64,000 nucleotides of DNA from Burkholderia sp. 4M9327F10. Its GTDB lineage: Bacteria; Pseudomonadota; Gammaproteobacteria; Burkholderiales; Burkholderiaceae. A model generated the notes under the pieces. It searched no databases. It worked only from the letters and a program-made list of their open reading frames with translations, and had not been told where the DNA came from. The stretch's first letter is position 1. Each line of letters begins with the position of its first letter. The DNA is taken from contig NZ_SCNV01000002.1 in NCBI RefSeq assembly GCF_005503145.1, forward strand, positions 248,001 through 312,000. Reading direction: 5' to 3'. Shown piece by piece: positions 16,765 through 26,473 of the stretch. The position numbers and the translations under genes were made by a program.

Positions 16765-17547
16765 TTAGACCCTATAACTCCCGCCGTCGCGCTCCAGTAG
16801 TCGCAGCAATGCGGTCCACTCCCGGTCTAGGTGGACCGTGTCGAGGTACGCATAATCGTCGTGCTGCTTCGCCGCGTGCTCACACACTTCCGGGGAAGGG
16901 ATAATCACCTTCTGGCCGGCAGAAAGCGTCGCCACCTGAATCTCGCAGGCCTTGTTCAGGTAATACATGCGTGTGAACGCTTCAGCAACCGACCTGCCCG
17001 TGGTGAGCAGTCCGTGATTGCGAAGGATGAGGTAGTCCTTCTTGCCAATCGACTCCACAATGCGTTCGCGCTCGTCGAGTTCCAGCGAGATGCCTTCGTA
17101 CTCGTGGTACGCGACCCGGTTGTAGAACTGCATGCTGATCTGGTTCAGAGGCAGAAGACCGCATTCCATTGCTGCGACTGCCATGCCATACGTCGTGTGG
17201 AGGTGCACCACGCATTCGACGTCGTGGCGCGCCTGGTGCAACGCGCTATGGATGGTGAAGCCCGCGGCGTTGACTTCGAACCGGTCATCGCCAATGGGGT
17301 TGCCGTTGACATCGATCTTCACCAGAGACGACGCGGTAATCTCGTCGAAGAACCACCCGTGCGGGTTGATGAGGAACTGATCGTCCGTTCCGGGAACTCG
17401 CGCGGAAATGTGCGTGTAAATCAGGTCCGTCAGCTCGAACTTCGCGGCAAGCCGGTACGCGGCGGCCAACTGGACGCGGGTATCCCACTCCGCCTGCGAG
17501 ATGTTGCGCGGCTTTCGGTTGATGTGCGGGTCGGTGGTGGAAATCAT
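16765..17547 (-). CDS. class II aldolase/adducin family protein
   Basis: The 260-residue product has the class II aldolase fold (fuculose-phosphate aldolase, ribulose-phosphate epimerase, adducin head). Metal-binding histidines are in VVHLHTTYGMAVA, and LRNHGLLTTGRSVAEAF provides the third His; the N-terminal THISARVPG loop is also typical. ATG 17547 follows GGAGA at 14 bases; the longer frame from 17604 has no signal. It is the last gene of an operon with etfB and etfA, 83 bases after etfA. It could perform a retro-aldol cleavage or decarboxylation in the catabolic island. The substrate is unknown. Confidence 0.85.
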   Translation of the reverse strand: MISTTDPHINRKPRNISQAEWDTRVQLAAAYRLAAKFELTDLIYTHISARVPGTDDQFLINPHGWFFDEITASSLVKIDVNGNPIGDDRFEVNAAGFTIHSALHQARHDVECVVHLHTTYGMAVAAMECGLLPLNQISMQFYNRVAYHEYEGISLELDERERIVESIGKKDYLILRNHGLLTTGRSVAEAFTRMYYLNKACEIQVATLSAGQKVIIPSPEVCEHAAKQHDDYAYLDTVHLDREWTALLRLLERDGGSYRV

Positions 17548-17630
17548 GTTTCGAGGTTCTCCGTGATTGAGGTTCGACGAGTCACGCGTGCACGCCCAGC
17601 GCATCGCCGAAGTTAAAAGTAGACGACTCG

Positions 17631-18566
17631 CTATTCAAGGGATGAAACAAGGCCGGGAACCAGTTCAAACAGGTCACCCACCAGGCCAAAGTCAGCCACC
17701 CCGAAAATAGCTGCTTCGGGGTCCTTGTTGATTGCGACGATAACCTTGCTGTCCTTCATGCCGGCCAGATGCTGAATCGCACCGGAAATGCCGACTGCAA
17801 CATACAGTTGCGGCGCCACAATCTTGCCGGTCTGGCCTACCTGAAAATCGTTCGGCACATAGCCCGCATCGACGGCCGCGCGCGATGCCCCAAGCGCCGC
17901 GCCGAGCTTGTCGGCGAGAGGCTCAAGAATTCGGGTGTAGTTCTCCGCGCTGCCCAGACCCCGGCCGCCCGACACGATGATTGACGCGCTCGTCAGTTCC
18001 GGCCGGTCGAGCTTCGTTACTTCGCGGCTGACAAGCTGCGAGATTCCCGCGTCGGCCGCGGCTTCGATTTTTTCCACAGGCGCCTGGCTGCCCTCGGCTG
18101 CCGCCGGGTCAAAACCCGTGGCACGCACCGTGATGACCTTGATGCGATCATTCGATTGCACCGTCGCGATAGCGTTACCGGCATAGATCGGGCGTTCGAA
18201 CGTGTCGGTGCTACCGACTGCGGTGATGTCGCTAATCTGTGCGACGTCCAGGTGTGCAGCAATGCGCGGTGCGATGTTCTTGCCATAAGCCGTCGCCGGC
18301 GCGAAAAGGTGCGAGTAGTCCGCCGCGATGTTCAGCACCGTGCGCGCGACATTTTCGGCCAGGCCGTCTGCGAGCTGGGGTGCGTCGGCCAGCAGCACCT
18401 TGGACACGCCCGCGACTTTTGACGCCGCATCTGCCGCCGCCTGCGCGTTCGAGCCAGCCACCAGCACATGAATTTCACCGCCCACTTTCGCCGCTGCGGC
18501 AATCGTGTTCAACGTTGCGGGCTTGATCGACACGTTATCGTGTTCAGCAATCACCAGAATCGTCAT
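17631..18566 (-). CDS. etfA: electron transfer flavoprotein alpha subunit
   Basis: This 311-residue ETF alpha subunit starts MTILVIAEHDN. The C-terminal FAD-binding part is clear: IIVSGGRGLGSAENY, then GQTGKIVAPQLYVAVGISGAIQHLAGM and VIVAINKDPEAAIFGVADFGLVGD. With EtfB it carries electrons from flavoprotein dehydrogenases to ETF:quinone oxidoreductase. The start at 18566 lies 14 bases after the etfB stop. The location in a catabolic island, next to a DAO-family flavoenzyme, suggests a dedicated ETF copy rather than the housekeeping fatty-acid oxidation pair. Confidence 0.95.
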   Translation of the reverse strand: MTILVIAEHDNVSIKPATLNTIAAAAKVGGEIHVLVAGSNAQAAADAASKVAGVSKVLLADAPQLADGLAENVARTVLNIAADYSHLFAPATAYGKNIAPRIAAHLDVAQISDITAVGSTDTFERPIYAGNAIATVQSNDRIKVITVRATGFDPAAAEGSQAPVEKIEAAADAGISQLVSREVTKLDRPELTSASIIVSGGRGLGSAENYTRILEPLADKLGAALGASRAAVDAGYVPNDFQVGQTGKIVAPQLYVAVGISGAIQHLAGMKDSKVIVAINKDPEAAIFGVADFGLVGDLFELVPGLVSSLE

Positions 18567-18580
18567 TTTCCTGCGTCTCC

Positions 18581-19330
18581 TCACAGCACTTTCGCTTCGG
18601 TCCTGAGCTTCTCGACGAGCGTCTTCACATCAGGCACGGTCATGCCCGCGACACGCCCGGACGGCTCGGTGACTTTCAACGTCTTCAGCCGTGGCGTGAC
18701 ATCGACACCGAGGTCCGACGGCGTGACGGTCGCGAGCGGCTTCTTCTTCGCCTTCATGATGTTGGGCAGCGTCACATAGCGCGGCTCGTTCAGACGAAGA
18801 TCGGTCGTGACGACCGCGGGCAGTTTCAGCGACAGCGTTTCGGAACCGCCATCGGCTTCGCGCGCAACGGTGGCCTTGCCGTCTGCAACCGTCACTTTGG
18901 ATGCGAACGTCGCTTGCGGAAGCCCGGTCAGCGCGGCGAGCATCTGGCCCGTCTGGTTAGAGTCATCGTCAATGGCCTGCTTGCCGAGGATGATGAGGCC
19001 AGGCTTTTCCTGATCGACGAGCGCCTTGAGAATCTTGGCAACCGCCAACGGTTGCAACTCTTCTGTGGACTCGACCAGAATCCCGCGGTCCGCGCCGATC
19101 GCCAATGCCGTACGCAGCGTTTCCTGACACTGCGTCACGCCGCATGAAACGGCGATAACCTCCGACGCGATACCCGCCTCCTTCAGGCGCACCGCCTCTT
19201 CCACGGCGATTTCGCAAAAAGGGTTCATGGCCATTTTCACGTTGGCGATGTCCACGCCCGTGCAATCCGACTTCACGCGGACTTTCACGTTGTAGTCGAC
19301 AACGCGCTTCACCGGTACAAGTACCTTCAT
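18581..19330 (-). CDS. etfB: electron transfer flavoprotein beta subunit
   Basis: The 249-residue ETF beta subunit begins [20 protein letters not shown], the standard N-terminus. The AMP-binding and recognition-loop region shows [18 protein letters not shown], and [28 protein letters not shown] is well conserved. AAGGGA lies eight bases upstream of ATG 19330; the longer frame from 19432 lacks family resemblance. It is the first gene of the leftward etfB-etfA-aldolase operon and faces hyuA across a 459-base regulatory gap. Confidence 0.95.
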   Translation of the reverse strand: MKVLVPVKRVVDYNVKVRVKSDCTGVDIANVKMAMNPFCEIAVEEAVRLKEAGIASEVIAVSCGVTQCQETLRTALAIGADRGILVESTEELQPLAVAKILKALVDQEKPGLIILGKQAIDDDSNQTGQMLAALTGLPQATFASKVTVADGKATVAREADGGSETLSLKLPAVVTTDLRLNEPRYVTLPNIMKAKKKPLATVTPSDLGVDVTPRLKTLKVTEPSGRVAGMTVPDVKTLVEKLRTEAKVL

Positions 19331-19789
19331 CGTGTTTCCCTTGATATGTGTTTCACATTCCTGCTGTCTTGCCCGCCTCGAAAGCGGCCGGAGACGGCAC
19401 CGCTTCACTTTCGTCAAAAAAGCAAAAAACATAGAAATTTTCCAAATTTTGGCGACCCAAACTCTCTACCCAAGCGAGCTTTCGGCGCTTCCTTCAGTCA
19501 ATAAACCATGGCTTCCAACCCTTATGAAACATGGCTTTACAAGTCATCAACGGTGAGAAAGAATGCCATGAAGCAAGGAAAAAATTTTGTTCGCTTGACA
19601 TCACTGTAAGACGTCACTCATCATATGTCAACGAGCAAAAATAAGGCTTCGAGCCATGCAGACATGGCGGAGCGGAGGAAGACACAAACTGTCCCCAGCG
19701 CGTTACCGGCCTCCAGCAATTGTTCGTGCGTTATCGGGAATTCGTGCTGAGCACTTGCTCGGCACATATCATGGTTTACAAGGAGAGTC
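19331..19789. other. 459-base divergent control region etfB/hyuA
   Basis: No gene is seen here. The middle is AT-rich relative to the surroundings, with runs of A and T around 19416-19450 and 19580-19590. It carries one copy of the island-wide 12-base element at 19619-19630, with AGACGTCA just before it and GAGCAAAA-TAAGG just after. These flanks also accompany the copy near 29540. It must hold promoters for both operons. Confidence 0.6.
19619..19630. promoter_or_regulatory. shared 12-base element, copy 1 (hyuA promoter)
   Basis: CATCATATGTCA matches the elements at 27301-27312 and 29540-29551 (consensus CRTMATATGTCA). It lies 160 bases upstream of hyuA and about 290 bases from etfB. It is the best candidate operator of the GntR regulator encoded at 27399-28154. 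Confidence 0.55.
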
Positions 19790-21901
19790 ATGGTGGCCAG
19801 TCACGACAAAGCGCGGGTTGGTGTTGACATCGGTGGGACCTTCACCGATGTCGCGCTTGAACTCGGTGGGAGCCTCTTTTCCACCAAGGTGCTGACGGAT
19901 TACGAGGCGCCCGAGCGCGCCATCATCAAAGGCATCAGTATCGTTGCGGGTAAGGCCGGCATCGGGCTCAAGGACATTGGCGTCATCATTCACGGCACAA
20001 CGCTCGCGACGAACGCACTCATCGAGCGGCGCGGCGCCAGAACCGCCTTCGTCACCACCGAAGGATTTCGCGACACCATCGAGATGCGAACCGAAAATCG
20101 GTTCGAGCAATACGACCTGAACATCAAGCTGCCCCCGCCGCTCATCGAGCGCGCGGATCGCTTTACGCTGAGCGAACGCATCGACGCACAAGGCGGCGTG
20201 CTGCTCGCGCCGACTGAAGCCCAGATCCAGGCAATCGTCAACCGCATCGAGAAAGGCGGCTTCGAAAGCGTCGCGATCGGTTTCATCCATGCATACGCCA
20301 ATGGTGTGCATGAACGCCTCATGCGCGATGCGATCCTCAAGCGCTTGCCGAACGTTTCGGTGTCCATCTCGAGCGAGGTGTCGCCGCAGATTCGCGAGTT
20401 CGAGCGCTTCAATACCGTTTGCGCGAATGCATACGTGCGGCCCATCATGAAGTCGTATCTGGACCGCCTGATGGGCAAGGTTCGTGAAGCAGGCGCCGTT
20501 TGTCCGATTTTCATCATTCACTCGGGCGGCGGCATCGTCTCGATTGAGAGCGCGTCCGAATTCCCGGTGCGTCTGGTCGAATCGGGTCCGGCGGGTGGTG
20601 CGATCTTCGCCGCACACATCGCGGCCCGTTACGACCTGAACACGGTGCTCTCCTTCGACATGGGCGGCACCACCGCCAAGATCTGTCTCATCGACGACCT
20701 CACGCCCAAGACCGCAAACACGTTCGAGGTTGCACGCACCTACCGCTTCAAGAAAGGCAGCGGCATGCCCATCTCCATCCCCGTTGTCGAGATGGTCGAA
20801 ATCGGCGCCGGCGGTGGCTCGATCGCCTCGCTGGATGTGATGCGGCAGATTCGCGTCGGCCCGCATAGCGCGGCATCGGAGCCGGGGCCGGCCTGCTATA
20901 AGCGAGGCGGCACCCAGCCGACGGTTACCGACGCCGACCTGCTGCTGGGCCGTCTCGACCCGGCGAATTTCGCGGGCGGCTCCATCCCCCTGTCCACCGG
21001 CGACGCGGCGAACGCGATGGTGTCCGAGGTTGGCGGCCTCATCAAACTGAGCGCAGAAGAAGCCGCGTACGGCGTGGCGGAGGTCGTCGACGAGAACATG
21101 AGCAACGCCGCCCGCGTTCACGCGGTTGAGAGCGGCAAGGATATCGGCGACTACACGATGATTACCTTCGGCGGCGCCGGGCCTCTGCACGCGGCCCGCC
21201 TGTGCGAGAAAAGCGGAATCAGGAAGTTCATCGTGCCGCCGGGCGCCGGTGTCGGTTCAGCGATTGGATTCCTGCGTGCGCCATTCGGATATGAAAGTGT
21301 GCGCAGCGCGAGCATGCGTTTCGCCCATTTCGATGCCGAGGCGCTCAACGAAATCGTCGAGCAGCTCACTGAGGAGAGCGTTCACTTTGCTCGCCAGGGT
21401 TCAGGGGACGCGGAGCCTACCGTCGAAATCAAGGCGTTCATGCGCTACGTCGGACAGGGTTGGGAAATTCCGGTTGCAATTCCGTATCGGCGTTTCACTG
21501 CGGAGGACCGCAACCATTTCAGCGCATCGTTTACGAAGGCATACACCCAGTTCTTCGGCCGCCCAATCGACGGTCTGGACATCGAAATTGTCAGTTGGGC
21601 GGTCAAGGCAAGCTCGCCGCTTCCGCCCGTCGAACGCCTGCGGTTGGTGAGCTCGCGTGACGCGGCGAAAATCGACAAGGGTCGCAAGATCTTCGACGCC
21701 GCCCTGAGCAGGTTCGTGGACGCCGCGATTGTCGAGCGCGCCTCACTGAAGGTGGGCGAAACCGTCAGCGGCCCCGCCATCATTGTTGAGCCGGAGACGT
21801 CCACGCTGATCACTTCGTCGTTCAACGCGACGGTCCAACCCGACGGATGTCTTCTCGCGGTCTCGAAAGCACTGAACGCAGCCGCTGCAAATCAGGAGTA
21901 A
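19790..21901 (+). CDS. hyuA: hydantoinase/oxoprolinase subunit A (HyuA-type)
   Basis: The 703-residue protein is the ATP-binding subunit of the hydantoinase A/oxoprolinase/acetone carboxylase beta family. The actin-like ATPase motifs are VGVDIGGTFTDVAL (residues 10-23) and LSFDMGGTTAKICLIDD; GAGGGSIASLD and SEPGPACYKRGG are family landmarks. Paired with HyuB it hydrolyses cyclic amides such as N-methylhydantoin or 5-oxoproline at the cost of ATP, although relatives carboxylate ketones. AAGGAGAG precedes ATG 19790. The stop is four bases before the hyuB start. Its place with amine-oxidising flavoenzyme genes favours a lactam or ureide substrate. Confidence 0.9.
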   Translation: MVASHDKARVGVDIGGTFTDVALELGGSLFSTKVLTDYEAPERAIIKGISIVAGKAGIGLKDIGVIIHGTTLATNALIERRGARTAFVTTEGFRDTIEMRTENRFEQYDLNIKLPPPLIERADRFTLSERIDAQGGVLLAPTEAQIQAIVNRIEKGGFESVAIGFIHAYANGVHERLMRDAILKRLPNVSVSISSEVSPQIREFERFNTVCANAYVRPIMKSYLDRLMGKVREAGAVCPIFIIHSGGGIVSIESASEFPVRLVESGPAGGAIFAAHIAARYDLNTVLSFDMGGTTAKICLIDDLTPKTANTFEVARTYRFKKGSGMPISIPVVEMVEIGAGGGSIASLDVMRQIRVGPHSAASEPGPACYKRGGTQPTVTDADLLLGRLDPANFAGGSIPLSTGDAANAMVSEVGGLIKLSAEEAAYGVAEVVDENMSNAARVHAVESGKDIGDYTMITFGGAGPLHAARLCEKSGIRKFIVPPGAGVGSAIGFLRAPFGYESVRSASMRFAHFDAEALNEIVEQLTEESVHFARQGSGDAEPTVEIKAFMRYVGQGWEIPVAIPYRRFTAEDRNHFSASFTKAYTQFFGRPIDGLDIEIVSWAVKASSPLPPVERLRLVSSRDAAKIDKGRKIFDAALSRFVDAAIVERASLKVGETVSGPAIIVEPETSTLITSSFNATVQPDGCLLAVSKALNAAAANQE

Positions 21902-21905
21902 GCCC

Positions 21906-23588
21906 ATGTCACTCAGCAATCTCGACACCATCCACATGCAGGTCATGTGGAACCGTCTGATTTCCGTGGTCGAAGAGCAGGCACTGGCCCTGATCCGTAC
22001 CGCGTTCAGTACCAGCGTCCGCGAAGCAGGAGATTTGTCCGCAGGCATCTTCGACAAGCGCGGCCGCATGCTGGCGCAGGCCGTGACGGGAACGCCCGGT
22101 CACGTGAACACGATGGCCGAAGCAGTTGAACACTTCATGAACGACATCGGCCTCGAGCGCATGTACGAGGGAGACGTCTATCTGACGAATGACCCATGGA
22201 AAGGCACTGGCCACCTGCATGACTTCACGGTCGTCTCTCCTTCGTTCTACAACGGCGAACTGATTGGTTTTTTTGCCAGCACGGCACACGTGGTCGACAT
22301 CGGCGGCCGTGGCTTCGGCCCGGATTCGCGCGAAGTGTACGAAGAAGGTCTGTTCGTGCCGATCATGAAATTCATCGAGCGCGGCGAAGTCAATCGCGAC
22401 CTGGTCAACATTCTTCGCCACAATGTGCGTGAAGCCGACAAGGTCGTGGGCGACCTGTACGCACTGGCGTCGTGTAACGGTACCGGCCACAAGCGGCTCG
22501 TCGAAATGCTGAAGGAATTCGACCTGAAGGACGTCGAAGGCATCGGTGAGTTCATTCTGGCGCGCAGTCGCGAAGCCACGCTCGAGCGCATCGCTGCGCT
22601 GCCGAAGCAAACAGCGACGAACGAAATGACGCTCGACGGCTATGACACGCCAGTCGCGCTGAACGTTACGCTCACGATTGCCGACGACCACCTGCTCGCG
22701 GATTTCACCGGCTCCTCGCCGGCGAGTCCGTTCGGCATTAACGTACCCCTCCTCTACGCGAAAGCGTACGCCTGCTACGGTCTGAAGTGCATCATTGCGC
22801 CGGAGGTGCCGAACAACGCAGCGTCGCTGGAGCCCTTCCGTGTTCAGGCACCTGAAAGCTGCATTTTGAACGCGCAGCATCCAAGCCCGGTTGCGGTCCG
22901 TCACGTTCTCGGGCACTTCGTTCCTGACCTCGTGCTTGGCGCGCTAAACAAGGTCGTGCCAAACCGGGTTCCCGCGGAAGGCTCCGGGGCGCTCTGGAAC
23001 CTGCATGTCAGCGCGCGTCCCGTGCGTGAAGACTCGGGCCTCAAGGGCAGCGAAATCCTGATGTTCAACAGTGGAGGCACCGGCGCCCGTCCGGAACTCG
23101 ATGGCCTGTCGGCAACGGCGTTCCCGAGTGGCGTGCACGCGATGTCGGTCGAGGCGACCGAACAGGTGGGTCCTATCGTGGTGTGGCGTAAGGAGATGCG
23201 TTCAGGCTCAGGTGGGGCCGGCGAGCATCGCGGCGGCCTTGGGCAGATCGTGGAAATCGGCCCGCGCGAAGGCTATCACTTCCGGTTTAACGCAATGTTC
23301 GACCGTATTGACCACCCCGCACGCGGGCAGTCCGGCGGCAAGTCAGGCGAGGCAGGCAAGGTAACGCTTTCGGACGGAACCAGGATGCGCGGCAAAGGCA
23401 CCCAGGCCGTAGGCGAGCACGAGCGGGTCACCCTGTCGTTGCCGGGCGGAGGCGGCGTGGGTTGGCCTGAAAATCGGTCGAAGCAGGCCCTGCTTCGCGA
23501 CGTGCGCAACGAATACATCTCTGAAACGCAACTGCGTGAAGACTACGGCTTGTCGCTTGACGAGCTGAACGCGGCCGCCGGCAAGTAA
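21906..23588 (+). CDS. hyuB: hydantoinase/oxoprolinase subunit B (HyuB-type)
   Basis: This 560-residue partner subunit shows the HyuB landmarks: the early SVREAGDLSAGIFDKRGRMLAQAVTGTPGHVNTM, then DVYLTNDPWKGTGHLHDFTVVSPSF with metal-binding histidine and aspartate. The C-terminal GGAGEHRGGLGQIVE and SLPGGGGVGWP are also present. HyuB carries the hydrolytic or carboxylating chemistry and works only with HyuA. The start lies four bases after the hyuA stop, with GGAG upstream. The pair is of normal length and looks intact. Confidence 0.92.
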   Translation: MSLSNLDTIHMQVMWNRLISVVEEQALALIRTAFSTSVREAGDLSAGIFDKRGRMLAQAVTGTPGHVNTMAEAVEHFMNDIGLERMYEGDVYLTNDPWKGTGHLHDFTVVSPSFYNGELIGFFASTAHVVDIGGRGFGPDSREVYEEGLFVPIMKFIERGEVNRDLVNILRHNVREADKVVGDLYALASCNGTGHKRLVEMLKEFDLKDVEGIGEFILARSREATLERIAALPKQTATNEMTLDGYDTPVALNVTLTIADDHLLADFTGSSPASPFGINVPLLYAKAYACYGLKCIIAPEVPNNAASLEPFRVQAPESCILNAQHPSPVAVRHVLGHFVPDLVLGALNKVVPNRVPAEGSGALWNLHVSARPVREDSGLKGSEILMFNSGGTGARPELDGLSATAFPSGVHAMSVEATEQVGPIVVWRKEMRSGSGGAGEHRGGLGQIVEIGPREGYHFRFNAMFDRIDHPARGQSGGKSGEAGKVTLSDGTRMRGKGTQAVGEHERVTLSLPGGGGVGWPENRSKQALLRDVRNEYISETQLREDYGLSLDELNAAAGK

Positions 23589-23598
23589 GGAGCAACGC

Positions 23599-24429
23599 AT
23601 GACAGACATCAGCAAACCCCCGTTCGAGAACATTCTGATTACGGGAGCGGCCGGCGCACTGGGTTCGGTACTCCGTGAATCTCTGCGCCCCTATGCGAAG
23701 ACACTCACGCTGAGCGACCGCGCCTCGTTAGGCGAGCGGCGCGATAACGAGGTCCACCATGAGTGCGACCTCGCGGATCTCGACGCCGTCTTCGACATGA
23801 TGAAGGGGGTAGACGTGGTAATTCACCTGGGCGGCGCGCCACGCGAGAACACCTTCCAGGTCATTCTGGATTCGAACATTACCGGCAGCTACCACATCTA
23901 TGAAGCTGCCCGCCAGTCTGGTGTGAAGCGTGTGATTTACGCGAGTTCGGTTCACGCAATTGGCTTCTACGAATGTACGCAGACCATCGACGCGAGCGTG
24001 CCGCAACGCCCGGATAGCCTCTACGGTGTGAGCAAGACATTTGTCGAGAACCTGTCGCGCTACTACTTTGACAAGTTCGGTCTCGAATCGGTATGCGTGC
24101 GCATTGGCTCCTGCTTCCCGAAACCCGTCGACCGGCGCATGTTGGCGACCTGGCTCTCGTACGACGATTTTTCGCGTCTCTGCGTTCGCGCGCTCATAAC
24201 GCCGAGCGTCGGCCACATGATCGTCTACGGCAACTCGCACAACAGCGCCAACTTCTGGGACAACACCGAGGCGGCCTATCTAGGCTACCGCCCGCAGGAT
24301 TCAGCGGATGCGTTTGCTGACGAGGTCTATGCGAGCACGCCCTCTCCAGACCCGCGGAATCCTGCCGTCAAGTATCAGGGCGGCCAGTTTGCGGCAGATG
24401 GGCACTACGAAGACCCGAAAGCGAAGTAA
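23599..24429 (+). CDS. NAD-dependent epimerase/dehydratase (uronate dehydrogenase-like)
   Basis: The 276-residue extended SDR has the nucleotide-binding GAAGALG (16-22), Ser117 in YASSVHAIGFY, and the YxxxK pair Tyr142/Lys146 in SLYGVSKTFVE. The HAIGFY stretch and length are typical of uronate dehydrogenase (Udh) relatives, which oxidise the hemiacetal of hexuronates to aldarolactones. It is ten bases downstream of hyuB and likely co-transcribed. In this context it may act on a polyol or lactol arising from the hydantoinase substrate. Confidence 0.82.
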   Translation: MTDISKPPFENILITGAAGALGSVLRESLRPYAKTLTLSDRASLGERRDNEVHHECDLADLDAVFDMMKGVDVVIHLGGAPRENTFQVILDSNITGSYHIYEAARQSGVKRVIYASSVHAIGFYECTQTIDASVPQRPDSLYGVSKTFVENLSRYYFDKFGLESVCVRIGSCFPKPVDRRMLATWLSYDDFSRLCVRALITPSVGHMIVYGNSHNSANFWDNTEAAYLGYRPQDSADAFADEVYASTPSPDPRNPAVKYQGGQFAADGHYEDPKAK

Positions 24430-24468
24430 GCGCCTCGGAACCGATCGTCTCTCCTGGACAGCATCAAG

Positions 24469-25665
24469 ATGGCACAGCAAGCAGAAAAGTCCCACTATGA
24501 CGTCGTCATAGTGGGCGGCGCAGTGGTCGGTAGCGCGACGGCGTACTTCCTCGCGAATAACCCGGATTTTTCGGGTTCGGTCCTTGTCGTGGAGCGTGAC
24601 TGGTCTTATGCGAAATCGGCAACTGCACTCTCAAGCGCCTCGATTCGGCATCAGTTCTCCAACCCGCTGAACATTAGGATTTCCCAGTTCGGCACGGAAT
24701 TCATCCGCAACTTTCATGAACTCGTGGCCGTCGATGGCGACGCGCCTGAACTCGGCTTCAAGGAAAACGGATACCTGTATCTGGGAGACGCAAAAGGTGC
24801 GCCGATGTTTGAGCGCAACTACGAAACGCAGCGCGAGAACGGCGCAGATGTGGTGCTGCTCGACCCGGAAAAGCTGGCGTTCCGCTTTCCGTGGCTCAAC
24901 ACGGAAGGTCTGGTCAACGGCGTGTATGGGCAAACGGGCGAAGGCTGGTTCGATAGCTATGGCCTGCTGCAGGGCATGCGCAAGAAAGCCCGTTCGCTAG
25001 GTGTCGAGTACATCGAGAACGAAGTCGTCGAGATTCGTCGTGAAGGTTCGAGGATTACCGGTGTCGTACTGAAGAGCGGCGAAGAGATCGGCTGCGGCGT
25101 TCTGGTCAACGCCGCGGGTACCCGCGGCCCTGCCATCGCCCGGAAAGCCGGCCTTGAAATCCCTGTCGAGCCAAGAAAGCGCTGTCTCTTCGTGTTCGAT
25201 TGCCGCACTCCGCTCGAAGGCATCGTGCCTCTCACCATCGACACGACGGGTATCTTCTTCCGTCCGGAGGGCAAGTACTACCTGACCGGCTGCTATCCCG
25301 AGCCCGACCCGCTCGCGGACGTGGATGACTTCGAGGTCATCCATTCCGAGTTCGAGGACATCATCTGGCCTGCTCTCGCCGAACGCGTACCCGCGTTCGA
25401 GGCGATCAAGGTCGTGAGTTCCTGGGCAGGTCATTACGACTTCTGCATGCTGGACCACAACGCAGTTGTCGGCCCGCACGCCGAAGTGACCAACTTCATG
25501 TTCGCGAACGGCTTCAGCGGTCACGGTCTGCAGCAGTCCCCCGCCATTGGCCGGGGCTTGAGCGAACTGATCACCTACGGTCAATATCGCGCGCTTGATC
25601 TCTCGCCTCTGGGCTACCAGCGCGTTGTCGAAAACAGGCCCTTCCTCGAGGAAGGGGTGATTTAA
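24469..25665 (+). CDS. FAD-dependent oxidoreductase, DAO family
   Basis: This is a 398-residue DAO-type flavoenzyme. The FAD dinucleotide-binding motif is VVIVGGAVVGSATAYFLA (residues 12-29); SSASIRHQFSNPLNIRIS is typical of the FOXRED1/sarcosine-dehydrogenase-like branch. Near the C-terminus, WAGHYDFCMLDHNAVVG and FANGFSGHGLQQSPAIGR close the FAD site. The branch oxidises secondary amines or 2-hydroxy acids and often passes electrons to ETF, matching the etfAB pair in the same island. ATG follows CATCAAG, a weak signal. The substrate is unknown; an N-alkyl amino acid would fit a preceding hydantoinase step. Confidence 0.85.
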   Translation: MAQQAEKSHYDVVIVGGAVVGSATAYFLANNPDFSGSVLVVERDWSYAKSATALSSASIRHQFSNPLNIRISQFGTEFIRNFHELVAVDGDAPELGFKENGYLYLGDAKGAPMFERNYETQRENGADVVLLDPEKLAFRFPWLNTEGLVNGVYGQTGEGWFDSYGLLQGMRKKARSLGVEYIENEVVEIRREGSRITGVVLKSGEEIGCGVLVNAAGTRGPAIARKAGLEIPVEPRKRCLFVFDCRTPLEGIVPLTIDTTGIFFRPEGKYYLTGCYPEPDPLADVDDFEVIHSEFEDIIWPALAERVPAFEAIKVVSSWAGHYDFCMLDHNAVVGPHAEVTNFMFANGFSGHGLQQSPAIGRGLSELITYGQYRALDLSPLGYQRVVENRPFLEEGVI

Positions 25666-25696
25666 CGGTCCCCGCGACGCCATCCTCTTCGAAGCA

Positions 25697-26449
25697 ATGA
25701 ACTCTACTCACTATCGTCACTATCGCAACGCGTTGGTAACCGGTGCATCCAGCGGCATCGGACGGGCCATCGCAAGACGGCTTGTCGAAGACGGCCTGCA
25801 TGTGTACGCAGTCGGCCGCGATGCAAGCGCACTCGATGAGCTTGCATCGGCAGGTGGCATCACTCCGATTGCGCTTGACCTGCGCGACTCATCGTCGTTG
25901 CGCGATGTATTCGGACACGCTGAAATCGATGTCATGGTGAACAATGCAGGACTCCTTCCTGCCGTCAAAAAATTTGATGCGTGCTCGGCTGACGACATCG
26001 ACAGCATGATCGACATCAATCTTCGCGCCCCGCTTCGTCTTGCCCATACGGCACTCGAAGGGATGTTGCAGCGCAGGCGCGGACATCTCTTTTTCATCGG
26101 GTCCAGCGCGGGCCGTTTCCCGCATCCCAACACCGCCGTGTACGGTGCAACAAAGGCCGCAATCAGCATGTTCTGCGACTCGTTGCGCTGTGACCTGCTA
26201 GGCAGCCGGGTTCGCGTGACGGAGATTGCTCCGGGGCGCGTGCAGACGAACCTGTACCGCTCGGCACTCGGCGAACAGGCCGCAAACGAAAAGCTGTATG
26301 ACGGCTATCGCTCGATTCAGCCGGAAGACATTGCAGAACTTCTCTCGACCGCACTCAGGCTTCCCGACTCGGTGGACGTCTCGCGGCTCGAGGTGTTCCC
26401 CACCGACCAGGCACCAGGCGGTTCGCAGATTGTCGCCATCGACGCATAA
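25697..26449 (+). CDS. short-chain dehydrogenase/reductase
   Basis: The 250-residue classical SDR has TGASSGIGRAIA (residues 15-26), NNAG (82-85), Ser136/Ser137, and Tyr149/Lys153 in YGATKAAI. It resembles the YdfG/serine-3-dehydrogenase branch that oxidises 3-hydroxy acids with NADP, but the substrate cannot be fixed. It begins 31 bases after the flavoenzyme gene and is likely in the same transcript. It is intact. Confidence 0.87.
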   Translation: MNSTHYRHYRNALVTGASSGIGRAIARRLVEDGLHVYAVGRDASALDELASAGGITPIALDLRDSSSLRDVFGHAEIDVMVNNAGLLPAVKKFDACSADDIDSMIDINLRAPLRLAHTALEGMLQRRRGHLFFIGSSAGRFPHPNTAVYGATKAAISMFCDSLRCDLLGSRVRVTEIAPGRVQTNLYRSALGEQAANEKLYDGYRSIQPEDIAELLSTALRLPDSVDVSRLEVFPTDQAPGGSQIVAIDA

Positions 26450-26473
26450 CAAAGTCATTAGCTGGAGAACCCG

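Noticed and set aside
19769..21190. Minus-strand open frame over hyuA
   Set aside because: It lies inside a clear hyuA gene on the other strand and shows no domain.
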